Below are positions 1 through 7,799 of a stretch of 64,000 nt of DNA, in pieces. The stretch covers positions 1 to 64,000 of the forward strand of contig CAYOPI010000001.1 in assembly GCA_964405825.1 (NCBI GenBank). Reading direction: 5' to 3'. The DNA is from JBHJGM01 sp964405825 (GTDB lineage: Bacteria > Verrucomicrobiota > Verrucomicrobiia > Opitutales > JBHJGM01). Position 1 is the stretch's first letter, and each line of letters opens with the position of its first letter. Both the position numbers and the translations under genes were made by a program. The notes under the pieces were generated by a model. That model was given only the letters and a program-made list of their open reading frames with translations. It ran no database searches and had not been told where the DNA came from.

Positions 1-1
1 G

Positions 2-1642
2 AAGAAGGCGCAGCTGGAGGCATGGCGGGCGTTCTTCGCGCAAGAGGAGGTGCAGGCAGCTTACCAGAGGCGTATTGAGTCGTGGCTCGGCTGGCAACAC
101 ACGCCAACGTGGCCTTACCATTCACAGATTGGAACCGCCGTTTTGTATCATGGAGTTCACAATAAGGAAGGATTGGACCCAAAGGCTGAAAAGGCCGTGG
201 AAGACCTTCGTGCCCGTGGCGAGGCTGCTTGGATCGGCACTTACTTGCGAAACCATGTCGTCATTTCGTGGAATCTCGTCGCCCAAGATTATCGCCACCC
301 ATATGCGATCTACACTGCCCTGCAACCAACCGGCGCAAAGATCTTGCCGCATCATTTGGGTTTAAGGCCAGGTCAAGATGACCTCGAAACTTTTGGTCCT
401 GGAAAACGCGCACCCAAGTTTGCTTTGCCGAAACTGGATTCGGTCTTACAGAGCCCGACCTACGTTGATTACCTGCCGGTGGACCGGACGTACATTTTCG
501 GCGAGTGGCCTTTGCAGCGACTGATGCGATTGGTCGATGGTTACGAGGTGAAACGGGAGCCCTCGGGGCAGTTGATTCCGCTGAAGTTGAACGGCGAAGG
601 GAAGCTGGACCCCGCGCCGCAGAGAGTCCTTTTGCCGAAGCCGGCTTACGGTATCGGTAATTTCGATACTGAGAGTCTGGACGAGTTGACGCGGGAAAAG
701 CCGGTGGTGCTGATTTTCGCCGATCCGGTGGACTCGTTCTTCCACCGGGCCTACGCGTTTCTGGACCCGATTGAGCGGGCCTACGGCGAGCACTTTGAGT
801 TTCGCGTGGTGCACACGACGATTCACGACGCGCGGATGGGGACGCCGGATGTGTTCCTGCCACCGGGCGAAGGACCGCCCATGCACATCCACCCGGCGAC
901 GCTGGAGGAGCGGGCGCGGACCGCGCGAATCCTGCAGGTGCGCTACCCGACCGTGAACGTGCCGTGGCTGCTGGACAACATGGCCGAGACGGTGCGCGAC
1001 AGCTACGCGGCCTCGGGCGGGAGTGCGGAGTACGCCATCGTCGGCACGGAGGGGACGTTTCTGTACATGTCGCATCGCGGCTGGAACTTCTTTGAGGGGG
1101 GACAGTATCGCGACGACGTGCTGTGGGCCAATGACCTGGAGATTGCGCTGCAGAAGATTCTGCGCACGGGCCAGCCGATCGAGCCCGTGCCGGGGCGCTT
1201 TCGCCGCGAGAGCGAGAACAAGATGCCGCCGGTGACGACGGGGCCGTTTGTGGAGCGGAAGGTTCGTTCCTACGGAGGCGGATTCCTGGCGTTGCAGCAT
1301 CTACCGGGTCGTATTCAATCAGTGGATACGGCGAACGGGACGGTGACGATTCGGCCAGACAAGCCCGACCCGAGCCAGTGGCCGGGATACCCGATGCCGG
1401 AGGAGGCCTACCCTCCCCGGCCCACGCAGATGCGGCACGCCGAAATTGACCAGTGGATGGCCCACGGCGAGGCCCCACTGACCTTCAGGCTCAACGGCAC
1501 GGTGGAGGTGTTCCTCAACGGGGAGGTGGCGACGGTGCAGGACTTTCGGGCGGGCGACCGCGTGGGGGTGAAGTTTGAGCGGGCGGCCGGAAGCGAAGGG
1601 GTCTTTGTGCCGGAGCATTTCCGGGCGATGCGCCTGCCTTAG
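2..1642 (+). CDS. Deiodinase/redoxin-like protein lacking the usual nucleophile, 5' end outside window
   Basis: The reading frame is open to the left edge, so the true start lies outside; a GTG at 50 is only the first in-frame start-like codon here. The middle third has the thioredoxin-like layout of iodothyronine deiodinase-family proteins: a hydrophobic strand (VVLIFAD) into the nucleophile loop, an E-R-x3-A helix, the strand VNVPWLLDNM, then a strand and turn (FLYMSHRGWNFFEG) like the family's GG-PW element. In deiodinases the loop carries selenocysteine or cysteine; here codons 716-739 read F-A-D-P-V-D-S-F with neither, so redox catalysis of the usual kind is doubtful. The last ~90 residues look like a small beta domain (TVEVFLNGEVATV). 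It sits 51 bp upstream of a secreted hydrolase-like gene on the same strand. Family placement is moderately sure; the substrate is unknown. Confidence 0.6.
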   Translation, partial: KKAQLEAWRAFFAQEEVQAAYQRRIESWLGWQHTPTWPYHSQIGTAVLYHGVHNKEGLDPKAEKAVEDLRARGEAAWIGTYLRNHVVISWNLVAQDYRHPYAIYTALQPTGAKILPHHLGLRPGQDDLETFGPGKRAPKFALPKLDSVLQSPTYVDYLPVDRTYIFGEWPLQRLMRLVDGYEVKREPSGQLIPLKLNGEGKLDPAPQRVLLPKPAYGIGNFDTESLDELTREKPVVLIFADPVDSFFHRAYAFLDPIERAYGEHFEFRVVHTTIHDARMGTPDVFLPPGEGPPMHIHPATLEERARTARILQVRYPTVNVPWLLDNMAETVRDSYAASGGSAEYAIVGTEGTFLYMSHRGWNFFEGGQYRDDVLWANDLEIALQKILRTGQPIEPVPGRFRRESENKMPPVTTGPFVERKVRSYGGGFLALQHLPGRIQSVDTANGTVTIRPDKPDPSQWPGYPMPEEAYPPRPTQMRHAEIDQWMAHGEAPLTFRLNGTVEVFLNGEVATVQDFRAGDRVGVKFERAAGSEGVFVPEHFRAMRLP

Positions 1643-1693
1643 CCCGGAGCGGTTTGCTTTGACAAGGCAGGGGTGTTGGCCAAGCACGGGGGC

Positions 1694-3262
1694 ATGAACT
1701 TCTCTGGTCTGCTCCCCCTGATTCCGCTGGCCGCGTTGCTGGCGTTGACAAGTGTTCAAGCCGAGTCCGGGCCGCCGGTGGCACCCGAGCCGCAAGCGCG
1801 TCTGGGCATCAACCTGAGTGGTCCGGCCGATTGGAACACGGAGCTGCCGTTCGTGGACGTGTTCCGGCTGTCGCGGGCGTGGATCAGCCAGCGGGAAGGC
1901 GCTTCCTGGGGCAAGGGGCCCGCGCTGGAGACGGATGAGCGCGGCTGGGTGAAGCGGCTGGAGCCGGGGGCATACGCCGAGACGCTGTTGTGCACGATTG
2001 AGAGCGGCAATTATCCCTCGGGACAGTACCTGGTGCTGTACGAGGGCGAGGGCGAGCTGGGCTTTGGCAACGCGGCGACGGTCGCGACGCAGGAGCCGGG
2101 GCGGATCGTGCTGGATGTGGATGCGTCCAAGGGACCGATTTTTCTGCGGCTGTTGCAGGTCAATCCGGAAAACTACGTGCGCAACATCCGGGTGATCCGG
2201 CCGGGCTTTTGGGCAAGCGGGAAGTGGCCGCTGTTTGACCCGCGTTTCCTGGAGCGCTGGCGCGGGATGGAGTCGCTGCGGTTCATGGACTGGATGCACA
2301 CCAACAACTCGGAGCAGGCAAAGTGGGCCGATCGCCCGGTGCTGGAGGATGCGAACTGGACCGGTGACGGCGGGGTGCCGATCGAGGTGATGATCGAGCT
2401 GTCGAACCAGGTGAACGTCGACCCGTGGTTCTGCCTGCCGCACCTGGCCGACGATGATTACGTGCGGCGATTCGCGCAGATGGTGAAGGCCGGGTTGAAC
2501 CCGCAGCTGAAGGTGTACGTGGAGTTTTCCAACGAGTTGTGGAATGGGCAGTTTGCCCAGAGCCGCTGGGCGGGCAGGCAGGGCCAGGCGTTGGGTTTTG
2601 CGGAAAAGCCCTGGGAAGCGGGCTGGCGTTTTACCGCGCGGCGCTCGGTCGAGATTTTCAGGATCTGGGAGGAGGTCTTTGGCGGGACCGAGCGTTTGAT
2701 CCGCGTGCTGCCCTCGCAGGCGGCGAATCCCTTCGTGTCGGCGCGGATCATCGAATGGGAAGAGGCGTGGAAGCACGCTGACGCGCTGGCGATCGCGCCC
2801 TACATCAGCTTCAACATCAACCAGGAGCGAGCCGCCGAGGTGACCACCTGGAGCGTCGATCAGGTGCTGGATTACCTGGAGAACGAGGCGCTGCCGAAGT
2901 CGCTGGAGCACATGGCCGGCAACAAGGAACTGGCCGATGCGCACGGGCTGCTGCTGATCGCCTACGAGGCCGGGCAGCACGCCGTGGGCATTCAAGGCGC
3001 GGAGAACAACGAGGCGCTGACAGCGCTGCTGCAGGCGGCCAACCGGCATCCGCGCATGGGACAGATTTACACGAAGTACTACGACGGCTGGAAAGCCGCG
3101 GGCGGCGATTTGATGGCGGTCTTCTCCTCGATCGGCGAGTGGTCGAAGTGGGGCAGCTGGGGTCTGGCCGAGTACTACGACCAGACGCCGGCGGACAGCC
3201 CGAAGCTGGCCTCGACGCTGCAGTGGGCCCGCGCGCAGGGTCAGTCGGTGAAGGTGCGCTGA
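1694..3262 (+). CDS. Secreted glycoside-hydrolase-like TIM-barrel protein
   Basis: Predicted 522-residue exported protein. I chose ATG 1694 because it gives a clean signal peptide (MNFSGLLPLIPLAALLALTS, then VQAES); an in-frame GTG at 1673 would add seven unconvincing residues. The C-terminal two thirds look like a clan-A glycoside hydrolase barrel: YVEFSNELWNG carries an Asn-Glu pair (N280, E281) where the acid/base sits, and LLIAYEAGQH (E425) lies where a nucleophile would be expected. The ~170 residues before the barrel look like a beta-rich accessory domain. Proteins of this type in Planctomycetes and Verrucomicrobia are often labelled cellulose-binding or endoglucanase-like. The role is probably polysaccharide hydrolysis or binding outside the cytoplasm; I cannot name the substrate. 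Confidence 0.62.
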   Translation: MNFSGLLPLIPLAALLALTSVQAESGPPVAPEPQARLGINLSGPADWNTELPFVDVFRLSRAWISQREGASWGKGPALETDERGWVKRLEPGAYAETLLCTIESGNYPSGQYLVLYEGEGELGFGNAATVATQEPGRIVLDVDASKGPIFLRLLQVNPENYVRNIRVIRPGFWASGKWPLFDPRFLERWRGMESLRFMDWMHTNNSEQAKWADRPVLEDANWTGDGGVPIEVMIELSNQVNVDPWFCLPHLADDDYVRRFAQMVKAGLNPQLKVYVEFSNELWNGQFAQSRWAGRQGQALGFAEKPWEAGWRFTARRSVEIFRIWEEVFGGTERLIRVLPSQAANPFVSARIIEWEEAWKHADALAIAPYISFNINQERAAEVTTWSVDQVLDYLENEALPKSLEHMAGNKELADAHGLLLIAYEAGQHAVGIQGAENNEALTALLQAANRHPRMGQIYTKYYDGWKAAGGDLMAVFSSIGEWSKWGSWGLAEYYDQTPADSPKLASTLQWARAQGQSVKVR

Positions 3263-3271
3263 GTGCCCGGG

Positions 3272-3580
3272 TCAGGTCTGGGCGAGCTTCTTGCGGGCGG
3301 CCTTGGAAAGCTTGACCAGGGTGATGTGGGCGTCGTGCGCATCGGCCAGGGGCGTCTCGAAGCTGACGCGCACGGGCTGGGCGTTGGCCTCGGGTGCATC
3401 GAACTCGATGTCCATGCCCTCGGCGTCGACGGAGAGCAGGCGGGCGGCGGTGGCCGAGGTCCGGCCGCCGTAGACCTGCGCGTACAGCAGGACGGAGTCA
3501 GCGTGGTCGTCGTTCATGTGGCCGACCATGCCCTGAAGCTGTTCGTCGGAGAAAATGTGGGGGAAATCTGGATACGCCAT
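3272..3580 (-). CDS. DUF2470 domain protein, haem-utilisation accessory
   Basis: A 102-residue protein matching the DUF2470 fold that usually forms the C-terminal domain of HugZ/HutZ-type haem-degrading proteins. The diagnostic stretch is HMNDDHADSVLLYAQ near residues 21-35, with the His/Asp pattern of that domain. Here it is a separate gene 13 bp downstream of the HugZ-like gene, last in the haem operon. It most likely works with the upstream protein as a split two-subunit version of the usual single chain. It converges on the hydrolase-like gene that ends at 3262. Confidence 0.75.
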   Translation of the reverse strand: MAYPDFPHIFSDEQLQGMVGHMNDDHADSVLLYAQVYGGRTSATAARLLSVDAEGMDIEFDAPEANAQPVRVSFETPLADAHDAHITLVKLSKAARKKLAQT

Positions 3581-3593
3581 GGTGAAACGGGGT

Positions 3594-4142
3594 TCAGGAT
3601 TTTTCCTCGCGAACGTGGCCGCGTCCGTGGAAACCGCGCACGTGGGTTACCTTCTGCAGGCCCTCACCCTCGACGTCGAAGGCGCGGCCAAAGCCGGTGA
3701 CGAGACGCCCGGAGCCGGGCTTGAGGCGGAAGAGGTCAAAGTCGGCCAAGCCGCGCAGGTGTCCGGTGATGGGTCCGAACTTTTGCGCGAAGGCATCCAT
3801 GCGTGCTTCCCATTCCTCGCAGTGGCGCCGGATGGGCTCGACGGCGCAGTCGAAGGTGAGGCGGCGGCGGGCGAAAATCTGGGCCGAAGCGCTCTCGTCC
3901 TCGATGATCATGACGCTGACGTGGCCGGTGTCGCGGAGGTTGGCGGTGTGCGCCGAGAGGGCGCTGACGTAGACGTAGAAGTTGCGCGCGTCGTCGAGGA
4001 TGGCGGGCGTGTAGCTGGCGTCGGGCTTCCCCTCGGCGTTGACGGAGCCAAGGATGACGGACTGGAAGGCCTGCAGGAGGGCGTCGCAGTCGGTGCGGGC
4101 CTGGGCGAGGACGTCGGTGGTTTCGGAGGTCGTGGTGGTCAT
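3594..4142 (-). CDS. HugZ/HutZ-family haem-degrading protein (pyridoxamine-phosphate-oxidase fold)
   Basis: A 182-residue split-barrel flavin-reductase/PNPOx-like protein. The N-terminal half has the strand pattern of this fold (SVILGSVNAEGKPDASYTP), and the C-terminal motif GFGRAFDVEG followed by VTHVRGFHGRGH resembles the His-containing tail that binds haem in HugZ and HutZ. Family members bind haem and break it down or hand it on in the cytoplasm, releasing iron. The gene follows hmuV by 25 bp and precedes the DUF2470 gene, so uptake and breakdown look co-transcribed. The full-length HugZ chain usually carries the DUF2470 part at its C-terminus; here the two parts are encoded separately. 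Confidence 0.8.
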   Translation of the reverse strand: MTTTTSETTDVLAQARTDCDALLQAFQSVILGSVNAEGKPDASYTPAILDDARNFYVYVSALSAHTANLRDTGHVSVMIIEDESASAQIFARRRLTFDCAVEPIRRHCEEWEARMDAFAQKFGPITGHLRGLADFDLFRLKPGSGRLVTGFGRAFDVEGEGLQKVTHVRGFHGRGHVREEKS

Positions 4143-4167
4143 GTGTGAATCGTGTACGGGTGGATAC

Positions 4168-4950
4168 TCAGACAGTGGTGGGGATAAGGTTCAGGTTCAG
4201 TTCGAGGCCGGGGATCAACTCGTGGCTGACCTCGAAGACGGACTCGAGGCGCTCGCGGGTGAGCTGCTCGTGGACGGGGCCGAAGCCGGCGCTGCCGCCG
4301 TTTTTGAGGGTGAGCACACGGTCGGCGTAACGGCGGACGAGGCTCAGGTCGTGCAGAACAACAAAGATGGCAGCACCTTCGTCGGCCAGTTCGCGGGCCT
4401 GGCGAAGGATGGCGTGCTGGTGCTTGAGGTCGAGGCTGCTGGTGGGCTCATCGAGCAGGCAATAGCGCGGGAGTTCGGCCGGGGTTTCCCAGATTTGGGC
4501 GAGGACGCGGGCCAGGTGCACGCGCTGGCGTTCGCCGCCGGAAAGCCGGGTGTAGAGACGGTAGCGGAAGGCGAGCAGGTCCAGGCGTTCGAGCGCGGCG
4601 GTGACGATGTGAGCGTCCTTCTCGGGATTGCTGTGGCGACGGTGGGGGGTGCGGCCCATCCAGACGATTTCCTCCACGGCGAAGTCGAAGGTCATTGAAG
4701 AAGACTGCGGGAGGACGGCGAAACGCCGGGCCAGGTCATTGCGGGGCCAATCGGTGAAGGGTTTGCCATCGATGCGAACGCTCCCGCCGGCCAGCGGCAA
4801 CTCACCGCAGAGAAGCTTGAGCAGGGTGGACTTGCCCGCGCCGTTGGGTCCGATGACGGCGGTTATCTGGCCGGGCTCGACGTTGAGGCTGACCTCGTCG
4901 AGCACGAGGCGGCGTCCGCGGCGGCAACTGGCTTGTTCGACGTGAATCAT
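4168..4950 (-). CDS. hmuV: Haem ABC transporter ATP-binding protein HmuV
   Basis: A 260-residue FecE/BtuD-type ATPase that powers haem import across the inner membrane. Visible motifs are Walker A GPNGAGKST (from residue 34), signature LSGGERQRVHLAR, Walker B YCLLDEP with the catalytic Glu, and a switch His in VVLHDLSLV. The start overlaps the permease stop by 4 bp (ATGA), indicating translational coupling. The hmuT-U-V order and the adjoining HugZ-like gene support haem rather than siderophore or cobalamin as substrate. Confidence 0.92.
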   Translation of the reverse strand: MIHVEQASCRRGRRLVLDEVSLNVEPGQITAVIGPNGAGKSTLLKLLCGELPLAGGSVRIDGKPFTDWPRNDLARRFAVLPQSSSMTFDFAVEEIVWMGRTPHRRHSNPEKDAHIVTAALERLDLLAFRYRLYTRLSGGERQRVHLARVLAQIWETPAELPRYCLLDEPTSSLDLKHQHAILRQARELADEGAAIFVVLHDLSLVRRYADRVLTLKNGGSAGFGPVHEQLTRERLESVFEVSHELIPGLELNLNLIPTTV

Positions 4951-6038
4951 GCCGCGGCGGCGTGGCGCTTGGCCTGGTGAAGAAGGAAGAGGAAAAAGGG
5001 TGCGCCGATGGCGGCGGTGACCACGCCCACGGGCAGTTCGGCCGGGCCAACGGAGTTGCGCGCGACCAGATCGGCCCCGAGCAGAAGGGCCCCGCCGAGA
5101 AGCGCCGCCGTTGGCAGCAGGAAGCGGTTGTCGGGCCCGAGAGTCAAGCGGACCAGGTGCGGCACGATCAGCCCGATGAAACCGATGATGCCACAGAGCG
5201 AGACAGTGAGGGCGACCGCCGCGGCCGAAAGCAGAATGAGCGCGCGCTTGAGCGCCTGAACGTTGAGGCCGAGGTGGTGGGCTTCGGCCTCGCCCAGGAG
5301 CAAGGCGTTGAGCCCGCGCGAAAACATCAAGAGGAGCCCAAGCAAAAGGAGCATCACCGGAACGCCGATGCCGATCATCGACCAGTCGGCCTCCGCGAGG
5401 CTGCCGAGGGTCCAGAAGGTGAAGGAGCGGATCTGCTCGTCGGTGGCGCTGAAGACGAGAAAGCCGACGAAGGCGCCGGCGAGGGCGTTGACCGCGAGGC
5501 CGGTAAGCAGGAGCGTGGCGACGTGGCTACGTCCCTCCACCAGCGAGAGGGAGTAGATTGTGAGGGTGGTGAGGATGGCGCCAACGACCGCGAAAAGCGG
5601 GAGGCCCCAGCGCCCGTCGAGGCCGAGGGTCACGAACCACCCCGCGCCAAAGACGATGAAGAGGAGGGCCCCGCAGGCCGCCCCGGCGGAGACGCCAATC
5701 AGTCCCGGGTCAGCCAGGGGGTTGCGAAAGAGGCCCTGCATGGAGGCCCCGGCGACAGCCAGGGCACCGCCCACAGCCAGCCCCAGCACAACGCGCGGCA
5801 GGCGGATCTCGAAGATGACGACTTCGTAGAGGGTGCGGTTTTCCTCGGCGACCTCGCTGAGCCCCAGCGCGCTGCCGAAGACCCGGGCAACGTCGGCCAG
5901 GGCGATGCGCACGTCGCCCATCGAACAGCCGAGCAAAGCCATGAAGCCGACGACCAAGGCGACCCCGGCCATCACGACAAAGCGATGACGGCGCGGCCAG
6001 GGCAGTTGCGAAGGAACGTCTTCGGCGAGGGTCGTCAT
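4947..6038 (-). CDS. hmuU: Haem ABC transporter permease HmuU (FecCD family)
   Basis: A 363-residue FecCD-family permease with about ten hydrophobic helices. Family landmarks include RLPRVVLGLAVGGALAVAGA followed by MQGLFRNPLADPGLIGVS, and near the C-terminus the coupling-helix region GFIGLIVPHLVRL and LGADLVAR, as in BtuC/HmuU. It overlaps hmuT by 4 bp upstream and hmuV by 4 bp downstream. It forms the membrane channel of the haem importer. Confidence 0.92.
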   Translation of the reverse strand: MTTLAEDVPSQLPWPRRHRFVVMAGVALVVGFMALLGCSMGDVRIALADVARVFGSALGLSEVAEENRTLYEVVIFEIRLPRVVLGLAVGGALAVAGASMQGLFRNPLADPGLIGVSAGAACGALLFIVFGAGWFVTLGLDGRWGLPLFAVVGAILTTLTIYSLSLVEGRSHVATLLLTGLAVNALAGAFVGFLVFSATDEQIRSFTFWTLGSLAEADWSMIGIGVPVMLLLLGLLLMFSRGLNALLLGEAEAHHLGLNVQALKRALILLSAAAVALTVSLCGIIGFIGLIVPHLVRLTLGPDNRFLLPTAALLGGALLLGADLVARNSVGPAELPVGVVTAAIGAPFFLFLLHQAKRHAAAA

Positions 6039-6925
6039 GGACTGGCAGCCGCCGCGACGAAGTAGCCGTTCAGCTGGCGGGTGGCCTCACCCAGGCGCGG
6101 GCCAAAGCCGAGGGTCTTGCTCAGCGGGACAGTGTAGACATGGCCGTTCTGCACGGCCGGCAGTGCTTTCCAGGCCGGTGAGTCAGCGAACGCATCGGCG
6201 GCGTCGCGGTCTTTGGGCTGGTCGTCGACGGTGGCAAACAGAATGACGTCGGGCTGCAGCACGAGGAGGGCCTCGCGGCTGAGGGGCTTGTAGCCGAAGT
6301 GTTCGGAGGCGGCGTTGGTGCCGCCGGCCAGGCGGATGATGGCGTCGGCCTTGGTGCGGGCACCGCCGGCGATGAAGTTGCCGCTGCCCGGTGTCTGCAT
6401 GAAGAGCACGACCCTGGGGGTGGCCTCGATTTTCTGGATGGCTTCGAAGTGTGCCTGGATGGCGGCGTTGAGTTCGCGGGCCTGGTCCGGGCGGTCGATC
6501 GTCTGGCCAACGGCGGTGACGGCGGCCTGCAGGGAGGAGGCGTCCTTGACCTCGGGCAGGACGAGGACATCGGCACCGGAGCGCTTGAGCTGTTGCAGTG
6601 CGTTGGGCGGGCCAAGTTCGGGCGTGGCGATGATGGTGTCCGGGCGCATCGAGAGGACACCCTCGGCAGGAATCATGCGGACGTAGCCGACCTCGGGCAG
6701 GGACTGCGACTCGGGCGGGTAGACGCTGGACATGTCGCGGGCGACGACCTGCTCGCCAGCACCCAGAGCGAAGACGATCTCGGTCGCCGCGCCGCCGATG
6801 GTGACGATGCGGGGGGCAGCGTCCCCGGCGGCGTGGACGTGGAGGGCAGCGCCCAGGAAGAGGGCGGCCGCCAGCGAGGCGATGGCATGGGTGGGCGTGT
6901 GTCGGGTCATGCGGATTCCGGGCAT
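6035..6925 (-). CDS. hmuT: Haem ABC transporter substrate-binding protein HmuT
   Basis: A 296-residue periplasmic binding protein of the helical-backbone (BtuF/HmuT) class. An N-terminal export signal ends near LGAALHVHAAG. The body starts with RIVTIGGAATEIVFALGAG, the characteristic first strand and helix of this class, followed by SSVYPPES and GYVRMIPAEGVLSMRPD. A second start at 6910 (MTRHTP) gives a tighter signal peptide, and I cannot decide between them. It lies 8 bp after the PEP-CTERM gene and overlaps hmuU by 4 bp, so all three appear to be one transcript. Confidence 0.88.
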   Translation of the reverse strand: MPGIRMTRHTPTHAIASLAAALFLGAALHVHAAGDAAPRIVTIGGAATEIVFALGAGEQVVARDMSSVYPPESQSLPEVGYVRMIPAEGVLSMRPDTIIATPELGPPNALQQLKRSGADVLVLPEVKDASSLQAAVTAVGQTIDRPDQARELNAAIQAHFEAIQKIEATPRVVLFMQTPGSGNFIAGGARTKADAIIRLAGGTNAASEHFGYKPLSREALLVLQPDVILFATVDDQPKDRDAADAFADSPAWKALPAVQNGHVYTVPLSKTLGFGPRLGEATRQLNGYFVAAAASP

Positions 6926-6933
6926 TGGATTCT

Positions 6934-7731
6934 TCAGGCTGAAGGATGCGCCGCTTTTCTAAAACGGCGACGAAGAAGCGTAAGGGCAAGCGCCGTTGTG
7001 GCGAGGAGGGCGGCGTAGGTGGAGGGCTCGGGCACGACTTCAACGAAGGCAGCTTCGGAGACGTCGATGCGCACGTCGCGCACGCCGATGCTCTCGGGCT
7101 GGGTCCAGTTGAAGGTGATCGACTCGATGTCGTCGCCGATGGCCGAGAGGTCCCACTGGAGGAGGTACTCGGTGATGGTGACGTTCTGGAACTCGCCTTC
7201 GGCCGGGACAAAGAAGAGGGCGTTCTGGAGAAACAGGTCGGTATTGAAGTCCGCCGCCAGGTTCTGCGCGCCACCGTTGTAACTGAGGGTGGGCAGGACG
7301 CCGCCACCGTCCGTCGGATCGCCTAGAGAGCGCAGCTGGAAGGTGACGTTTGTGATGTCGGTGACCGCGCCGGTGTCGAAGCCGAGGTTGAGGGTGAAGT
7401 CGAAGTCGGTGGCGAAGGAGTAGATGGAGCCGCCGCTGGTGACGAAGGCGCCCTGAGCCGGGTTCAGGTTGGCCATGAAGGTGGTCCCGATGGACTCGTC
7501 CACACCGGTGGTGAAGGTGTCCACGTCCTGGACCAGCGGCGGAGTGGCGTCGCTGTGGGGAGCGCTGAAGATGGCGGTTTCCTGGGTGGGACCAAGGTCG
7601 GGGTCGACAAACTTCTGAACGGGATCGCCGAACTGGGCGGAGGCGGTGCTGGCGGTGAAAGCCAACACACAGGCACTGAGGAAGAGGCCGTTTGGGGGGA
7701 CTCGAAGACTAGGATGATTTTGAGGTTGCAT
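6934..7731 (-). CDS. PEP-CTERM surface protein heading the haem uptake operon
   Basis: A 265-residue exported protein. An N-terminal signal (SACVLAFTASTASAQ) precedes a beta-rich domain. The C-terminus is a PEP-CTERM tail: VPEPSTY, a hydrophobic helix and a basic cluster (RRRFRK), the signal recognised by exosortases. The domain has no family I can name, but it resembles the divergent gene at 7800: GAFVTSGGSIYSF here against AAFITSGAGIYA there, and a later block ending VRDVRIDVSEA against RGAVIDIYD. Its place as first gene of the hmu operon suggests a haem- or haemoprotein-facing surface function, which is inference. No CxxCH or NEAT-like motif is visible. Confidence 0.75.
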   Translation of the reverse strand: MQPQNHPSLRVPPNGLFLSACVLAFTASTASAQFGDPVQKFVDPDLGPTQETAIFSAPHSDATPPLVQDVDTFTTGVDESIGTTFMANLNPAQGAFVTSGGSIYSFATDFDFTLNLGFDTGAVTDITNVTFQLRSLGDPTDGGGVLPTLSYNGGAQNLAADFNTDLFLQNALFFVPAEGEFQNVTITEYLLQWDLSAIGDDIESITFNWTQPESIGVRDVRIDVSEAAFVEVVPEPSTYAALLATTALALTLLRRRFRKAAHPSA

Positions 7732-7746
7732 CAGGAGCTGAAATGT

Positions 7747-7763
7747 AGATTGAGTCTCAATCT
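7747..7763. promoter_or_regulatory. Perfect 17-bp palindrome between divergent haem-locus genes, candidate operator
   Basis: The sequence agattgagtctcaatct is an exact 8-1-8 inverted repeat in an AT-rich stretch between two divergent starts (7731 minus, 7800 plus). The centre TTGAGTCTCAA resembles the paired half-sites of iron-responsive Fur operators in some proteobacteria but is not the classical GATAATGATAATCATTATC sequence. The position suits a repressor acting on both promoters, which iron control of a haem locus would predict. The symmetry is seen; the regulator is inferred. Confidence 0.55.
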
Positions 7764-7799
7764 GTAAAGTTTTTTTGAGAAACGGACTCAGTCTCCTTC

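Noticed and set aside
1319..3049. 576-codon open frame on the minus strand opposite the hydrolase-like gene
   Set aside because: Rich in Arg, His, Pro and Leu with no recognisable motif; a typical antisense shadow of a GC-rich gene whose sense protein has a signal peptide and catalytic motifs.
7747..7763. Calling the palindrome a definite Fur box
   Set aside because: It lacks the GATAAT-type hexamers; symmetry and position justify only a candidate operator.
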